Shown here: piece by piece, positions 46,190 to 59,022 of the stretch | Layout of the letters: the number at the start of each line of letters is the position of its first letter | Position numbering within the stretch: position 1 is the first letter of the stretch | Origin: Jongsikchunia kroppenstedtii DSM 45133 | Lineage (GTDB): Bacteria > Actinomycetota > Actinomycetes > Mycobacteriales > Mycobacteriaceae | NCBI RefSeq assembly: GCF_000380485.1 | Contig: NZ_AQYG01000033.1 | Location: 1-63,132, forward strand | Length of the DNA stretch: 63,132 nt | Reading direction: 5' to 3' | The notes under the pieces: model-generated | What the model saw: the letters and a program-made list of their open reading frames with translations, nothing else | What the model was told of the DNA's origin: nothing | Databases searched by the model: none | Translations under genes and position numbers: made by a program

Positions 46190-47561
46190 TCCGCACCGGC
46201 GACCCCTCGAAGCCGAACGTCTCCCGCAGCTTGCGCTCCAGGAATCGCCGGTAGCCGGCCTCCAGGAAGCCCGTCGTGAACAGCACGAACGTCGGCGGCC
46301 GGGTCGCGGCCTGGGTCGCGAACAGCACGCGCGGCAGCCGGCCACCGCGCATCGGCGGCGGCGTCGCGGCCACGACTTCCTTGAGCCAGTTGTTCAGCTG
46401 GCCGGTCGTGATGCGCTGATCCCATGACTCCAACGACGACTCCAACGCCGGCACCAGCTTCTGCACCGCCCGACCGGTCTTCGCCGAGATATTCACCCGC
46501 CGCGCCCACGGCACCCGCGCCAGTTCGCGGTCGATCTCCTTGTCCAACTGGTACCGACGGTCTTCGTCCATCAGGTCCCACTTGTTGAACGCGATCACCA
46601 GCGCCCGGCCGGCATCGATCACCATCGACAGCACCCGCAGATCCTGCTCGGTCACCGGCTGCGACGAATCGATGAGCAGCACAACTACTTCCGCCGCCTC
46701 GATGGCGCCCTTGGTACGCAGTGACGCGTAGTACTCGTGCCCGCTGGCGAAGTGCACCTTCTTGCGCAGGCCGGCGGTGTCGACAAAGTTCCAGATCTTG
46801 CCGCCCAGCTCGACCAGCTCGTCGACCGGGTCGACGGTCGTCCCGGCCACGGAATCCACGACCGCGCGATCGCCGCCCGACAGCTTGTTCAGCAGCGAGC
46901 TCTTGCCGACATTCGGCTTGCCGACCAGCGCCACGCGCCGGGGACCACCCGATCCGGTGCCCTCGCGCGGAGTCTCCGGCAGTGCCGCCAGAATCGCGTC
47001 CAGCAGATCACCGGTCCCCCGACCGTGCGCCGCCGAAATCGCGTACGGCTCACCCAGCCCCAGCGACCACAGCGCCGCCGCCTCCGACTCGCCGCGTTCG
47101 TCGTCGACCTTGTTCGCCGCCAGGACCACCGGGGTCTCGGCACGCCGCAGCACCCGTGCGACCGCCTCTTCGGTCGCGGTCGCGCCGACGGTGGCATCGA
47201 CCACCACCACGACCACATCCGCGGTCTTCATCGCGAACTCAGCCTGCGCGGCGACCGCCTGCTGCAGTCCCTTGGCGTCCGGCTCCCAGCCGCCGGTGTC
47301 CTGCACCTTGAAGCGTCGACCGGCCCAATTGGCCTCGTACGACACCCGATCCCGGGTGACGCCCGGCAGATCCTCGACGACCGCCTCGCGGCGGCCGAGA
47401 ATGCGGTTCACCAGAGTCGATTTGCCGACATTCGGCCGACCGACGATGGCCACCGTCGGGACCGCAATCGATTCTTCGTCATCGGCCAGTTCATCGAAGT
47501 CGACCGCATCCCAATCGGATTCGTCGCTCCAGACCCCGTCGCCGTCAATGATGTCGGTCAT
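46155..47561 (-). CDS. der: Ribosome assembly GTPase Der
   Basis: A 468-residue double GTPase (EngA) needed for 50S subunit maturation. Domain 1 has [15 protein letters not shown] and NKVD; domain 2 has [15 protein letters not shown] and NKWD; a KH-like domain ends the protein ([13 protein letters not shown]). An acidic N-terminal extension of ~33 residues is common in actinobacteria. The start overlaps the end of cmk by 4 bases. Confidence 0.97.
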   Translation of the reverse strand: MTDIIDGDGVWSDESDWDAVDFDELADDEESIAVPTVAIVGRPNVGKSTLVNRILGRREAVVEDLPGVTRDRVSYEANWAGRRFKVQDTGGWEPDAKGLQQAVAAQAEFAMKTADVVVVVVDATVGATATEEAVARVLRRAETPVVLAANKVDDERGESEAAALWSLGLGEPYAISAAHGRGTGDLLDAILAALPETPREGTGSGGPRRVALVGKPNVGKSSLLNKLSGGDRAVVDSVAGTTVDPVDELVELGGKIWNFVDTAGLRKKVHFASGHEYYASLRTKGAIEAAEVVVLLIDSSQPVTEQDLRVLSMVIDAGRALVIAFNKWDLMDEDRRYQLDKEIDRELARVPWARRVNISAKTGRAVQKLVPALESSLESWDQRITTGQLNNWLKEVVAATPPPMRGGRLPRVLFATQAATRPPTFVLFTTGFLEAGYRRFLERKLRETFGFEGSPVRINVRVREKRKK

Positions 47562-48241
47562 CGGGTCACCTCCACGGCAGCCTGCGCACGGCCGACCAGG
47601 TCGGCGACGACCTGCTCGAAGGTCATGTCGCTCGTATCGACGATCTGCGCGTCGTCGGCCGGACGCAGCGGCGACGCCGCGCGGGTCGAGTCCAGATCAT
47701 CCCGGCGGATCACGTCCGCCAATACCGCCGCATAGTCGGAATCCATTCCGGCGGAAAGGTTTTGTTTGTGCCGCCGCGTGGCGCGCGCCTCCGGCGAGGC
47801 GGTCAGGTAGATCTTCACCGCGGCCTGCGGGAAGACCGCAGTCCCGATATCCCGCCCCTCGACCACGGCGATTCCGTCGACGTCGGCGAGCGAACGCTGC
47901 AGCTCGACGACGCGCACGCGCAACTCCGGCACGGCCGACACCGCCGACACCGCCTGCGTCACCGCGTCGCCGCGGATCTCCGCGGTGACGTCTTCACCGT
48001 CCAGCAGCACGGTCGGCACGGTCGGATCGTTACCGACGGTCATCGGCACCACCTGGGTGGCGGCATCGATCGCCGCCGGATCGGTCAGGTCCACGCCGGC
48101 CCGCAACGCCTGCAGCGTCGCGACCCGGTAGGTGGCGCCGGTATCGATATAGCGCGCACCCAATTCCATTGCGACCTTGCGAGATACGCTCGACTTGCCG
48201 GTACCCGACGGGCCGTCGATGGCGATGATCGCCGCGCTCAC
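47558..48241 (-). CDS. cmk: Cytidylate kinase
   Basis: A 227-residue enzyme phosphorylating CMP and dCMP with ATP. The P-loop is GPSGTGKSS at residues 10-18, with [10 protein letters not shown] and VEGRDIGT after it. The GTG start at 48241 overlaps the stop of rluB. Between rluB and der as in M. tuberculosis. Confidence 0.97.
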   Translation of the reverse strand: MSAAIIAIDGPSGTGKSSVSRKVAMELGARYIDTGATYRVATLQALRAGVDLTDPAAIDAATQVVPMTVGNDPTVPTVLLDGEDVTAEIRGDAVTQAVSAVSAVPELRVRVVELQRSLADVDGIAVVEGRDIGTAVFPQAAVKIYLTASPEARATRRHKQNLSAGMDSDYAAVLADVIRRDDLDSTRAASPLRPADDAQIVDTSDMTFEQVVADLVGRAQAAVEVTR

Positions 48242-49185
48242 ATTCCCACCGCCTTGTACAGCTGGCCGATCTCTTTCGAGTTCAGCACGCGCAGGCTGCC
48301 GGGGCGCTGATCACCCAGGCTCACGGCGCCGACATCGGTGCGCACCAGCCTGGTCACCGGGTGACCGACCTGGTCCATCAGCCGGCGCACGATCCGATTT
48401 CGGCCCTCGTGCAACGTGATTCGCAGCACCGAGCGTCCCTCGTGCACCTCAAGAACGCTGAACGAGTCGACCTTCACCGGCCCGTCCTCGAGCTCGACGC
48501 CGTCCTTCAGCGTGCGACCGAGCTGACGCTTGACCTCGCCGCGGACCGACACCAGATACGTCTTGGGCACCTCGAACGACGGATGCGTCAGGCGATGTGC
48601 CAGCTCGCCGTCGTTGGTCAGCAGCAGCAGTCCCTCGGTATCGGCATCGAGCCGGCCGACATGGAACAGCCGCTGGCCGGCCATCACGCGCTCGCCGATA
48701 ATGTCGCCGATGCAGGGCCGGTCATGCTCGTCCGACATGGTCGACTGCCAGCCCTTGGGCTTGTTCAGCGCCAGGTACTGCATGTCCTCGTCGATGGTCA
48801 CGCGTGCGCCGTCGACCCGGACGATCGCGGTGTTCGGATCGATGCGCAGCCCCTGGCTGGTGACGATCTCGCCGTTGACGTCGACGCGTCCGGCGGCGAT
48901 CAGCTCTTCGGCGCCGCGCCGTGATGCCACGCCCGCCTGGGCGAGCACCTTCTGCAACCGGACGCCGTCCTCGACGTGATGCGCGGCGCCGTCGTTCTCG
49001 ACGGGCGGCGCGACATGCCGCGACGGCTTGGCGTTGTTCAGCCGGACAGCGCCGGTCTGCGCATTCGGCCGCGAGCCCTTGCGGTGCGGCTTCTTCGACA
49101 GCTGGGTCGGCTTCTTGGCCTGGCCACGCGACTTGCTCGGCTGTCGTTTTCGGTCCGGTCTGCCATCTCGGCTAGCGGGAGTCAT
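48238..49185 (-). CDS. rluB: Pseudouridine synthase, RluB/RsuA type
   Basis: A 315-residue RNA-modifying enzyme for 23S rRNA. A Lys/Arg/Pro-rich tail of ~75 residues comes first, then an S4 domain ([21 protein letters not shown]) and the catalytic core with the essential Asp in [20 protein letters not shown] 49185 is preferred (GAGAAGAGC upstream); longer frames overlap scpB. The basic tail is typical of actinobacterial homologues. Confidence 0.92.
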   Translation of the reverse strand: MTPASRDGRPDRKRQPSKSRGQAKKPTQLSKKPHRKGSRPNAQTGAVRLNNAKPSRHVAPPVENDGAAHHVEDGVRLQKVLAQAGVASRRGAEELIAAGRVDVNGEIVTSQGLRIDPNTAIVRVDGARVTIDEDMQYLALNKPKGWQSTMSDEHDRPCIGDIIGERVMAGQRLFHVGRLDADTEGLLLLTNDGELAHRLTHPSFEVPKTYLVSVRGEVKRQLGRTLKDGVELEDGPVKVDSFSVLEVHEGRSVLRITLHEGRNRIVRRLMDQVGHPVTRLVRTDVGAVSLGDQRPGSLRVLNSKEIGQLYKAVGM

Positions 49186-49192
49186 GCTCTTC

Positions 49193-49867
49193 TCAATCCA
49201 CTTCGGTAGAAATAGTCGCTTCCGAGTCTGACGGTTTACCACCCAGTTTGGCGAATCGCGGATCGCCGAGCAGCTCGTCATCGAGATCGTCGATCACGTC
49301 CACATCCGGCAGCAGCGGCGCCAGATCAGGCAGTTCACCGAGCGAGGCCAGTCCCAGACGTTCCAGGAACAGCTCCGTGGTGACGTACGTGACAGCACCC
49401 GTCTCGGAGTCGGTACCGGACTCGTTGATCAATCCGCGGGCCAGCAGCGTGCGCATCACACCGTCGACATTCACCCCGCGGACTGCGCTCACACGGGCCC
49501 GGCTGACCGGCTGGCGATAGGCCACCACGGCCAGAGTCTCCAGCGCCGCCCGGGTCAGTTTCGACCGCGCACCGTCCAGCAGCAGTCGCTCCACATACGG
49601 CGCGAATTCGTTGCGGGTGTAGTACCGCCAGCCCCCGACTCCGTCAGCACCACCGGCGATCCTTAGGTCCATGCCGCTGCCGCGTTCGGTCAGGTCGGCG
49701 CTCATCGACCGCAACGCCGCCGCCACGCGGGCCTCCGGCTGATCGAGCGCCGATGCCAGCTGCTCCTCGGTGGCCGGGGTGTCGACGACGAGCAGGACCG
49801 CCTCCAAAGCGGACCGCAGCGTGTCGTCGTCCATGGGATCGGCGTCGTCGAATTCAGTTTCAGCCAT
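49193..49867 (-). CDS. scpB: Segregation and condensation protein B
   Basis: A 224-residue protein with two winged helices (RAALETLAVVAYRQPVSRARV is the family signature). ScpB dimers bind ScpA and SMC to form the chromosome-condensing complex. An acidic C-terminal tail is present. The ATG overlaps the end of scpA by 8 bases. Confidence 0.96.
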   Translation of the reverse strand: MAETEFDDADPMDDDTLRSALEAVLLVVDTPATEEQLASALDQPEARVAAALRSMSADLTERGSGMDLRIAGGADGVGGWRYYTRNEFAPYVERLLLDGARSKLTRAALETLAVVAYRQPVSRARVSAVRGVNVDGVMRTLLARGLINESGTDSETGAVTYVTTELFLERLGLASLGELPDLAPLLPDVDVIDDLDDELLGDPRFAKLGGKPSDSEATISTEVD

Positions 49868-50660
49868 AGTCTTCCGCCTTGTCCAGGGTCAGTGCCTCGG
49901 CATCGCGATCGCCGCTCCACGCCACCCGCAGCACGCCGAGCGCCTCCGGCTGCTCGAACAGCACCGCACGTTCACGGAACAGCTCCAGCAGCGCCAAGAA
50001 GCGCGCCACCACTTCGAGCCCGTTCTCGCATTCGGACACCAGCGTGCCGAAGTCGAGCCAGTTGTCCTTGCCGGCCTCCCGCAGCAGCTGGCTGACCCGC
50101 TTGGCCTGCTCGGGCACCGACACCTTCGGGGCGTGGATATGGCCCAGCCCGACAGTCGGCTTCGGCTTGGGCGTCATCGCGGCGACGGCGACCTCGGCGA
50201 ATCGCGCCGCGTCCACGCCGATCGACACTTCCGGCAGCAGCGCCTCGTATCGCGGTTCGAGCCCGACCGCCCGCGGATAGCGTTGCAGCGCAGCGGCTTC
50301 CAGCTCGGCGAAGAGTGCGGCCACCTGCTTGTAGGCGCGGTACTGCAGCAACCGCGCGAACAGCAGGTCGCGAGCCTCCAGCAGCGCGAGATCCTCGGCG
50401 TTCTCCACCTCGCCCGACGGCAGCAGCCGCGCCGCCTTCAGATCCAGCAGCGTCGCCGCGACGACCAGGAACTGCGTGGTCTGCTCGAGCTCCATGTCGG
50501 CGCCGAGCTGCTTGGTGTACGCGATGAAATCGTCGGTGACCTGATGCAGCGCCAGCTCGGTGACGTCCAGCTGGCGCTGGCTGATCAGCCCGAGCAGCAG
50601 GTCGAACGGGCCCTCGAAGTTGGTGAGCTTGACCTGGAAACCTTGTTCCACCGTTTCCAT
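49860..50660 (-). CDS. scpA: Segregation and condensation protein A
   Basis: A 266-residue kleisin linking SMC heads. N-terminal FEGPFDLLLGLI is the family signature and a C-terminal winged helix ends the protein (VVARFLALLELFRERAV). It follows the parA stop immediately, with no spacer, and overlaps scpB. Confidence 0.96.
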   Translation of the reverse strand: METVEQGFQVKLTNFEGPFDLLLGLISQRQLDVTELALHQVTDDFIAYTKQLGADMELEQTTQFLVVAATLLDLKAARLLPSGEVENAEDLALLEARDLLFARLLQYRAYKQVAALFAELEAAALQRYPRAVGLEPRYEALLPEVSIGVDAARFAEVAVAAMTPKPKPTVGLGHIHAPKVSVPEQAKRVSQLLREAGKDNWLDFGTLVSECENGLEVVARFLALLELFRERAVLFEQPEALGVLRVAWSGDRDAEALTLDKAEDYG

Positions 50661-51629
50661 CTAGCTGCGACCGGTGCGCGCGATGACCTCCCAGGCCAAC
50701 GCGCGGTATGCCTTGGCGCCCGCCGACTTCGGCGCCCACGAGGTGATCGGTTCGCCGGCCACGCTGGTCTCCGGGAAGCGCACGGTCCGGCTGATCACGG
50801 TGTCGTACACGCGGTCGCCGAACACCTCGACGACCCGCGCCATCACCTCCCGCGAATGCAGGGTGCGGGCATCGAACATGGTCACGAGGATGCCGCCGAG
50901 CGCGAGCTTCGGATTCAGCCGGTCGTGCACTTTGTCGATGGTGTCGGTGAGCAGCGCCAGGCCACGCAGGCTGAAGTACTCGCATTCCATCGGAATGATG
51001 ACGGTGTCCGCGCAGGCCAGCGCGTTGACGGTGAGCAGGCCGAGTGACGGCTGGCAGTCGATCAGCACGTAGTCGTAGCGGTCGAGCACCGGATGCAGAG
51101 CCCGACCCAGCGTCTGTTCCCGGCCGACCTCGTTGACCAGCTGGATCTCGGCGGCCGACAGGTCGATGTTCGACGGCAGCAGATCCAATCCGTCGACCCG
51201 GGTCCGCATCAGCACGTCGTCCACGGATGCCTGCGGCGCCACGAGCATGTTGTGCACGGTCTTCTCGAGCTCGTGATGGGCGACGCCGAGCCCCGCGGAC
51301 AGCGCACCCTGCGGATCCAGGTCGACCAGCAGCACGCGTCGTCCGCATTCGGCCAGCGCAGCGCCCAGGTTGATGGTCGACGTGGTCTTGCCGACGCCGC
51401 CCTTCTGGTTGCACATCGCGATGATCATCGCGGGGCCGTGATGGTCCAGCGGCTCGGGCTTCGGCACCGGTCGCACCGGACGACCGGTCGGCCCGAGGGC
51501 ACCGTCCTTGGGTTCCGGATGATGCTCGTCGTGGTCGTCGACTCGATCCGGCACGGACATCGACAGGCCGCCGCCGGACTGCGTCACTTCCAGCTCGGGT
51601 GCAGGCAGAAACGGCTGAAAGTGTGTCAA
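50661..51629 (-). CDS. ParA/Soj-family ATPase of the scpAB operon
   Basis: A 322-residue ATPase with the deviant Walker A KGGVGKTT preceded by ~70 residues of acidic, Pro-rich tail. It corresponds to M. tuberculosis Rv1708, an orphan ParA without parB, transcribed with scpA and scpB. It may position the condensin complex. The TTG start at 51629 has GGGAG six bases upstream. Confidence 0.93.
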   Translation of the reverse strand: MTHFQPFLPAPELEVTQSGGGLSMSVPDRVDDHDEHHPEPKDGALGPTGRPVRPVPKPEPLDHHGPAMIIAMCNQKGGVGKTTSTINLGAALAECGRRVLLVDLDPQGALSAGLGVAHHELEKTVHNMLVAPQASVDDVLMRTRVDGLDLLPSNIDLSAAEIQLVNEVGREQTLGRALHPVLDRYDYVLIDCQPSLGLLTVNALACADTVIIPMECEYFSLRGLALLTDTIDKVHDRLNPKLALGGILVTMFDARTLHSREVMARVVEVFGDRVYDTVISRTVRFPETSVAGEPITSWAPKSAGAKAYRALAWEVIARTGRS

Positions 51630-51720
51630 CGCCAGCTCCCTTCGACGGTCCTGTGCACAGGTTCGGACTCAGCCTAATGGCAACGCGCCCGTGGTCCTGG
51701 ACGCCTCGCCCGAATTGTTG

Positions 51721-52638
51721 CTACCGGGCTCGCGGATGGGCAGTGGCATAGACCTCGCGCAGCGCCGACACCGTCACCAACGTGTACACCTGGGTCGTTG
51801 TCACCGACGCGTGGCCGAGCAGTTCCTGCACCACGCGAACGTCGGCGCCGCCCTCGAGCAGATGCGTCGCGAAGCTGTGCCGCATCGTGTGCGGCGACAC
51901 CGACTTGTCCAGCCCGGCCCGGGCGGCCGAATCGGACAGGATCTGCCACGCGCTCTGTCGGGACAATCGGCCGCCGCGCACGTTCAAGAAAACCGCCGGC
52001 GGCACCGATCGTCTGGCCGCCGCCGCGAGCGCCGGCCGACCGCGCACCAGGTACGCGTCGATCGCTGCGACCGCCGGGCGACCGATCGGCACCAGCCGCT
52101 CCTTGCCGCCCTTGCCGCGCAGCAGCACCGACCGCGCCTCGATGTCGATGTCGTCCAGGTCGACCGCGACCGCCTCGGAGATGCGCGCCCCGCAGCTGTA
52201 GAGCAGCTCGACCAGTGCCCGGTCCCGCAGGCTGCGCGGGCCATCCGCCTCCGAATCACCGCCCGCGGCCTCGAGGATCGCCAGCACTTCGTCGAGCGGC
52301 AGCGCCTTCGGCAGCCGTCGTGCGGGCCGTGGCGGGCGCACCGCATGCGCGACGTCGGTCGGCGTGATCCCATCGGCGGCGGCGAACTTGTGGAACCCAC
52401 GAACCGCCACCAACGCCCGTGCGATCGAGCTGTCGGCGAGGTTGTCCCGACGCAGCGCCACCAGGAATTCGCGAACGTCAGTCTCGGTGACGGCGGCCAG
52501 CTCGCCGGTCCCCCGGCTGTCGAGGTAGCCGCAGTAGCGCTCCAGGTCGCGCCGGTACGAGTTGACCGTGTTGGTCGCCGAACCCCGTTCCACCACAAGG
52601 TGATCCAGATAGAGCTGTACCTGCTCGGCGACCGCCAT
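51721..52638 (-). CDS. xerD: Site-specific tyrosine recombinase XerD
   Basis: A 305-residue recombinase that resolves chromosome dimers at dif. The catalytic set is complete: Arg in CGARISE, Lys in [10 protein letters not shown], His-x-x-Arg in [12 protein letters not shown], His in LLGHAS and the Tyr in TTQVYT. Location next to the NUDIX and pyrG genes matches core synteny, so it is not a phage integrase. ATG 52638 is chosen; longer frames overlap the NUDIX gene. Confidence 0.95.
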   Translation of the reverse strand: MAVAEQVQLYLDHLVVERGSATNTVNSYRRDLERYCGYLDSRGTGELAAVTETDVREFLVALRRDNLADSSIARALVAVRGFHKFAAADGITPTDVAHAVRPPRPARRLPKALPLDEVLAILEAAGGDSEADGPRSLRDRALVELLYSCGARISEAVAVDLDDIDIEARSVLLRGKGGKERLVPIGRPAVAAIDAYLVRGRPALAAAARRSVPPAVFLNVRGGRLSRQSAWQILSDSAARAGLDKSVSPHTMRHSFATHLLEGGADVRVVQELLGHASVTTTQVYTLVTVSALREVYATAHPRAR

Positions 52639-52640
52639 GG

Positions 52641-54985
<2,345 letters not shown>

Positions 54986-55079
54986 TCAGATCCGGCCTCA
55001 CCTACGGGACTTCACAATAACACCGGAAAGCGGGCGCTCCTATCGACACACGGGCACGTGACGGAACTCTCCGTGGCGT

Positions 55080-55979
55080 TCAGCGTGGTGCCGGAGCGCT
55101 CGCTCCGGTCCCGGTGCCGTAGTCGCCCGTCGTCCCGGTCGACTCCGCGACCAGCGCCAACGGGACCGTGATCTGGCCGGGCAGCTGGTCCACGTCATCA
55201 ACCGTCGACAGATGCGGGGTCGCCGCCAGGTCCCGGCGCGCCACTGCGACCGGCGAGCCGCCGTCGGCCGAGCCGGTCCGACCGGCGAGCACGGTACCGG
55301 CGCTGCGGCCGGCGAGCCCGGCCGCGAATCGAGCCGCGACCTGCCCACGAGCACCCGAATCGTCCGCGTAGCGCCCGCCGGTCACCATCACCGCGAACTG
55401 TGCCGGCTCCACGGTGGGCCCGGAGTACGCGACGAAGCCGCCCTGTTGCAGCGTCTGCAGCGCGGCATCCCGTGCCGCCTGCGGCGCCTGCGGCGTCTGC
55501 AGCAGCAGACCGAGAAGGTCGCCCAGCCTGCCGCCCGAGTCCGTGAGTTCGGTGCGCAGTGCGGCGCCCGGCGGTATCGACTGGTCGACGATCGTGTCCA
55601 GCTTGGCGGACTGCTGGTCGGTGAGGAGCGCATCGGTCAGCTGCAGCCGTCCGGTGACCTTCGCCCCCGTCTCCGCGATGCGGTCGGACACCGCGGCCAC
55701 GTCCGCGGCGCTCGCCTCCGGCGTGGTGATGACCAGCACCGAGCGGCCCTTGAACGATCCGGCGAGCGCGCGGCCGCCGAGCACGCCGATGAAGTCGTCG
55801 CGCTGGCGCAGTTGGGTTTTCAGGTCCTTGACCTGATCGGTCAGCTGATCGTTCTTACGCCGCTCCGAGTTCGAGCTGCCGAAGTGGTTTCCGATGAATC
55901 CTGACCCGGCCGCGACGCCCAGCGCAGCGGCGATCAGGACGATCGCGATGGCGACCGTATGTCGTCGCAGCCAGCTCAC
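55080..55979 (-). CDS. mctB: Copper transporter MctB
   Basis: A 299-residue protein with one N-terminal membrane segment (HTVAIAIVLIAAALGVAAGSG) acting as signal or anchor, a coiled coil (ERRKNDQLTDQVKDLKTQL) and a large external domain. It matches Rv1698, a mycobacterial envelope protein that limits intracellular copper. Presence argues for a mycolic-acid envelope. I start at GTG 55979, four bases after the steA stop. Confidence 0.92.
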   Translation of the reverse strand: MSWLRRHTVAIAIVLIAAALGVAAGSGFIGNHFGSSNSERRKNDQLTDQVKDLKTQLRQRDDFIGVLGGRALAGSFKGRSVLVITTPEASAADVAAVSDRIAETGAKVTGRLQLTDALLTDQQSAKLDTIVDQSIPPGAALRTELTDSGGRLGDLLGLLLQTPQAPQAARDAALQTLQQGGFVAYSGPTVEPAQFAVMVTGGRYADDSGARGQVAARFAAGLAGRSAGTVLAGRTGSADGGSPVAVARRDLAATPHLSTVDDVDQLPGQITVPLALVAESTGTTGDYGTGTGASAPAPR

Positions 55980-55983
55980 GCCG

Positions 55984-57180
55984 CTACTTGTTCCAGACGT
56001 TGTGCAACCAGCGGTAGGCGTGATCCCACTGCGTCGTGACCCAGTCGGTGAGGTCGGTGCCGGTGTTCGTGAGCAGCACGGCGACAATGACGGCCACCAG
56101 TGCCGCGAGGATCAGCAGCGCGATGGCGGTGCCCGACACCCGGCTGCGGTACAGCGTCGCAACGGCTTTCGCGTCGACGATCTTGGATCCGACCTTGAGC
56201 CGGGTCAGGAAGGTCGACGGGTTGGTGTCGCGGCGCCCGCGATCGAAGAACTCGTCGATCGACGCGGCCTGGCCGACGGTGACGATCAGCGACGCCTCAT
56301 GGTGATCCACCAGCAGCAGTGCCAGATCGGATGCCGAGCCGGCCGCCGGAAACGTCATGGCCCCGACGCCGAGATCCTGGATACGCTCCAGCCCGGGAGC
56401 ATGTCCGTCCGGATCTGCCGGAAGCACCACCTGCGCACCGCATTTCAGCGTGCCCGACTTGATGTTCTCCGGGTCGCCGATGATCAGGTCCGGGCGGTAG
56501 CCCGCCTCGATCAGCGAGTCGGCGCCGCGGTCGACGCCGACCAGCACCGGCGCGTACTCCTTGATGAACGGCTTGATGCGCTTGAGATCCTCGAGGTGGC
56601 CGGGTCCGTCGGACACCACCACCACATGCCGGTCGGCAAGGCGCACATCGACATCCGGGACGCCCACGCCGTCGATCAGGAGCGGCGATTCGCTGCGAAT
56701 GAACTCGATGGTATTGCCGGAGAAGGCTTCCAGATGGTCGACGAGTCCGGCCTTCGCCTCGCTCATCTTGTCGGCGACCTCGATCTCACCGAGCTCTTCG
56801 CCGCGGGCCACCCGCCGCTCGCCGATGTAGACCGCGTCCTCGTCGACCCGAACGCGCTGGCCGTCCTTGATGCGTTTGAAGACCTCCGGGCCGACATCGT
56901 CGATGAGCACGATGCCATGCGCCACAAGCACTTCCGGACCCAGATTCGGGTACCGGCCCGAGATCGACGGCGAGGCGTTGATCACCGCGACCACGCCGGC
57001 ATCGACGAGCGCGTCGGCGGTGATCCGGTCCAGGTCGAGTTCGTCGAGAACGACGACATCGCCAGGACCGACGCGATCGAGAAGTCGCTTCGTGTTCTTG
57101 TCGACCCGGGCGATCCCGGCGGTACCGGGGAGGGAGTCGTTGGTACGCGTCAACAGAGCTGGCATCTTCATGGCCAACAT
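55984..57180 (-). CDS. steA: SteA, cell-division/septation-linked membrane protein
   Basis: A 398-residue protein matching the SteA family (M. tuberculosis Rv1697): NASPSISGRYPNLGPEVL, GNTIEFIRSESPLLIDG and GVGAMTFPAAGSASDLALLL are near-identical blocks. A thiamin-pyrophosphokinase-like core is followed by one C-terminal membrane helix. In corynebacteria SteA/SteB act in daughter-cell separation. It lies beside mctB, which is the SteB-like partner position. The start is ATG 57180. Confidence 0.93.
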   Translation of the reverse strand: MLAMKMPALLTRTNDSLPGTAGIARVDKNTKRLLDRVGPGDVVVLDELDLDRITADALVDAGVVAVINASPSISGRYPNLGPEVLVAHGIVLIDDVGPEVFKRIKDGQRVRVDEDAVYIGERRVARGEELGEIEVADKMSEAKAGLVDHLEAFSGNTIEFIRSESPLLIDGVGVPDVDVRLADRHVVVVSDGPGHLEDLKRIKPFIKEYAPVLVGVDRGADSLIEAGYRPDLIIGDPENIKSGTLKCGAQVVLPADPDGHAPGLERIQDLGVGAMTFPAAGSASDLALLLVDHHEASLIVTVGQAASIDEFFDRGRRDTNPSTFLTRLKVGSKIVDAKAVATLYRSRVSGTAIALLILAALVAVIVAVLLTNTGTDLTDWVTTQWDHAYRWLHNVWNK

Positions 57181-57181
57181 C

Positions 57182-57200
57182 GTGACGTCACATACGTCAC
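57182..57200. promoter_or_regulatory. Inverted repeat directly upstream of steA
   Basis: GTGACGT (57182-57188) and ACGTCAC (57194-57200) are perfect inverted copies separated by five bases, just one base before the steA start. A looser TGTGAC(N5)TGGCA element lies ~30 bases further upstream. Operator or mRNA hairpin are both possible. Confidence 0.45.
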
Positions 57201-57257
57201 AAAACGCGGAGGCGCGCCGTAACTTCTGCCACTTTTGTCACAGAAACCACAGGAGTA

Positions 57258-59018
57258 TCAGGCCGACTTTTCCTGTTCCGCGGTCTCCAGCAACTCCTCG
57301 GCATGTGCCCGACCGGTGTCGGAATCGCCGAGACCAGCCAGCATGCGGGCCAGCTCGGCCACCCGGTCGTCCCCGGCCAGCGGGGTGACGGTGCTGGTCA
57401 CCGTGCGTTTCCCGGCCTTGTCGGAGTGGTGCCGAGCCTTGCCGATCAGCAGGTGATGGTCGGCGAACGCCGCCACCTGCGGCAGGTGCGTCACCACGAT
57501 CACCTGGTGGGCGCGCGCCAGCCGCGCGAGGCGCCGCCCGATCTCGACCGCGGCCCGACCGCCGACCCCGGCGTCCACCTCGTCGAACACCATCGTCGAC
57601 CCGCCGGCAGGGTCGGCGAGCACCACTTCGAGCGCCAGCATCACGCGAGACAATTCGCCGCCGGAAGCCGACTTCGCGATCGGCAGCGCCGGGGCCCCGT
57701 CATGCGCCGCCAGCGCGAACTCCACCCGATCCACGCCGGCCGACGACGCGTGCACTGCTACCCCGTCGACCTCGATGGCCCGTCGATCCTCCCCCGTGGC
57801 AGGTTCGGGTTTCACCGTCACCGACAGCTTCGAGTCGCCCATCGCGAGACCGGACAGTTCCTTGGTGACCGTCGTCGACAGCGATGCGGCCGCCTTCACG
57901 CGCACGGCGGTCAGCGCCGCGGCCGCCGCGGCGACCTCCGCGCGCGCCTCGTCCACCCGGGACGCCAGCTCGTCCAGCGAGGCCGAGGGATCATCGATCT
58001 GCGCCAGCCGTGCCCGCGCGCTGTCCGCATAGGCGATGACGCCGTCGATATCCGGCGCGTACTTACGCAGCAAGGTCTTCAGTTCCGCCTGTCGCGCCAT
58101 GAGCTTTTCCAGTTCGCTGGCGTCGGCCGGCAGATCGGACAGGATCGAACCCAGCTCGCCGCCGATGTCGGTGACCACGGTGAGCGCTTCCTCGACGCGA
58201 TCGAGCAGCCCGCGCAGGGCGCTGTCCGACGTCGATTCAAGGATGCTGCGCACCTTGCCGAGACCATCACGCACGGAACCGGATTCGATGACGTCACCGC
58301 CGGTGAGCAGTCCATACGATTCGGCGGCCGCCGTCCGCACGGCCTCCAGATCGCCCAACCGGCCGATGGTCGCGGCGATCTCGACGTCTTCGCCAGGCGA
58401 CGGGTCGACGACCTCGATCTCGCCCAGGGCGAATCGCAACTGATCGGCCTCCTGCGCGAGCGCCCGAGAATTGTTGCGGCGCTCGGCCAACTGGTCCGAC
58501 AGCTCGATCCAGGTCCGCCGGGCGGATTGGTAGGCGCGCAGCGGCTTGTCGATCTTGCTGCCGGCGAACCGGTCGAGCGCCTCGCGCTGATGCTCCGGCT
58601 TCAACAGCCGCAGCTGATCGTTCTGGCCGTGGATCGCGAGCAGCGAGTTGGTGAACTCGCCCAGCACGCCTACCGGCACCGACCGGCCGCCCAGATGCGC
58701 CCGGGAACGCCCGTCGGCGCCGACCGTGCGCACCGCGATCACGCTGTCGTCGTCATCGCGTTGCGCGCCGGCCGATTCCAGCATCTCCGCGACATCGGCG
58801 CGGCCGTCGAGCACGAATCGTCCCTCGACGGTCGCCCGGTCGGCGCCGGTGCGCACCCGGTCGGAATCGGCGCGACCGCCCGACAGCAGCCGCAGGCTCG
58901 TCACAACCATCGTCTTGCCTGCTCCGGTTTCACCGGTGAGCACGGTCAGTCCGGCCGGGAAGTTGACGGTGGCGGTGTCGATGACACCCAACCCGTTGAT
59001 CGAGATCTCGTCCAGCAT
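57258..59018 (-). CDS. recN: DNA repair protein RecN
   Basis: A 586-residue SMC-like ATPase for double-strand break repair. N-terminal Walker A is TGETGAGKTM, the middle is a long coiled coil, and the C-terminal half has SASGGELSRVMLALE and FDEVDAGVGG. The ATG at 59018 follows the nadK stop by 4 bases. No LexA box is visible directly upstream. Confidence 0.96.
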   Translation of the reverse strand: MLDEISINGLGVIDTATVNFPAGLTVLTGETGAGKTMVVTSLRLLSGGRADSDRVRTGADRATVEGRFVLDGRADVAEMLESAGAQRDDDDSVIAVRTVGADGRSRAHLGGRSVPVGVLGEFTNSLLAIHGQNDQLRLLKPEHQREALDRFAGSKIDKPLRAYQSARRTWIELSDQLAERRNNSRALAQEADQLRFALGEIEVVDPSPGEDVEIAATIGRLGDLEAVRTAAAESYGLLTGGDVIESGSVRDGLGKVRSILESTSDSALRGLLDRVEEALTVVTDIGGELGSILSDLPADASELEKLMARQAELKTLLRKYAPDIDGVIAYADSARARLAQIDDPSASLDELASRVDEARAEVAAAAAALTAVRVKAAASLSTTVTKELSGLAMGDSKLSVTVKPEPATGEDRRAIEVDGVAVHASSAGVDRVEFALAAHDGAPALPIAKSASGGELSRVMLALEVVLADPAGGSTMVFDEVDAGVGGRAAVEIGRRLARLARAHQVIVVTHLPQVAAFADHHLLIGKARHHSDKAGKRTVTSTVTPLAGDDRVAELARMLAGLGDSDTGRAHAEELLETAEQEKSA

Positions 59019-59022
59019 CTCG

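Noticed and set aside
48921-49209. Several short plus-strand frames opposite the rluB N-terminal tail
   Set aside because: They mirror the Lys/Arg/Pro-rich tail and have no ribosome sites.
51721-52638. Tyrosine recombinase as evidence for an integrated element
   Set aside because: It is core XerD in its conserved place between parA and the NUDIX gene. The tRNA-Pro 10 kb away has no duplicated end nearby.
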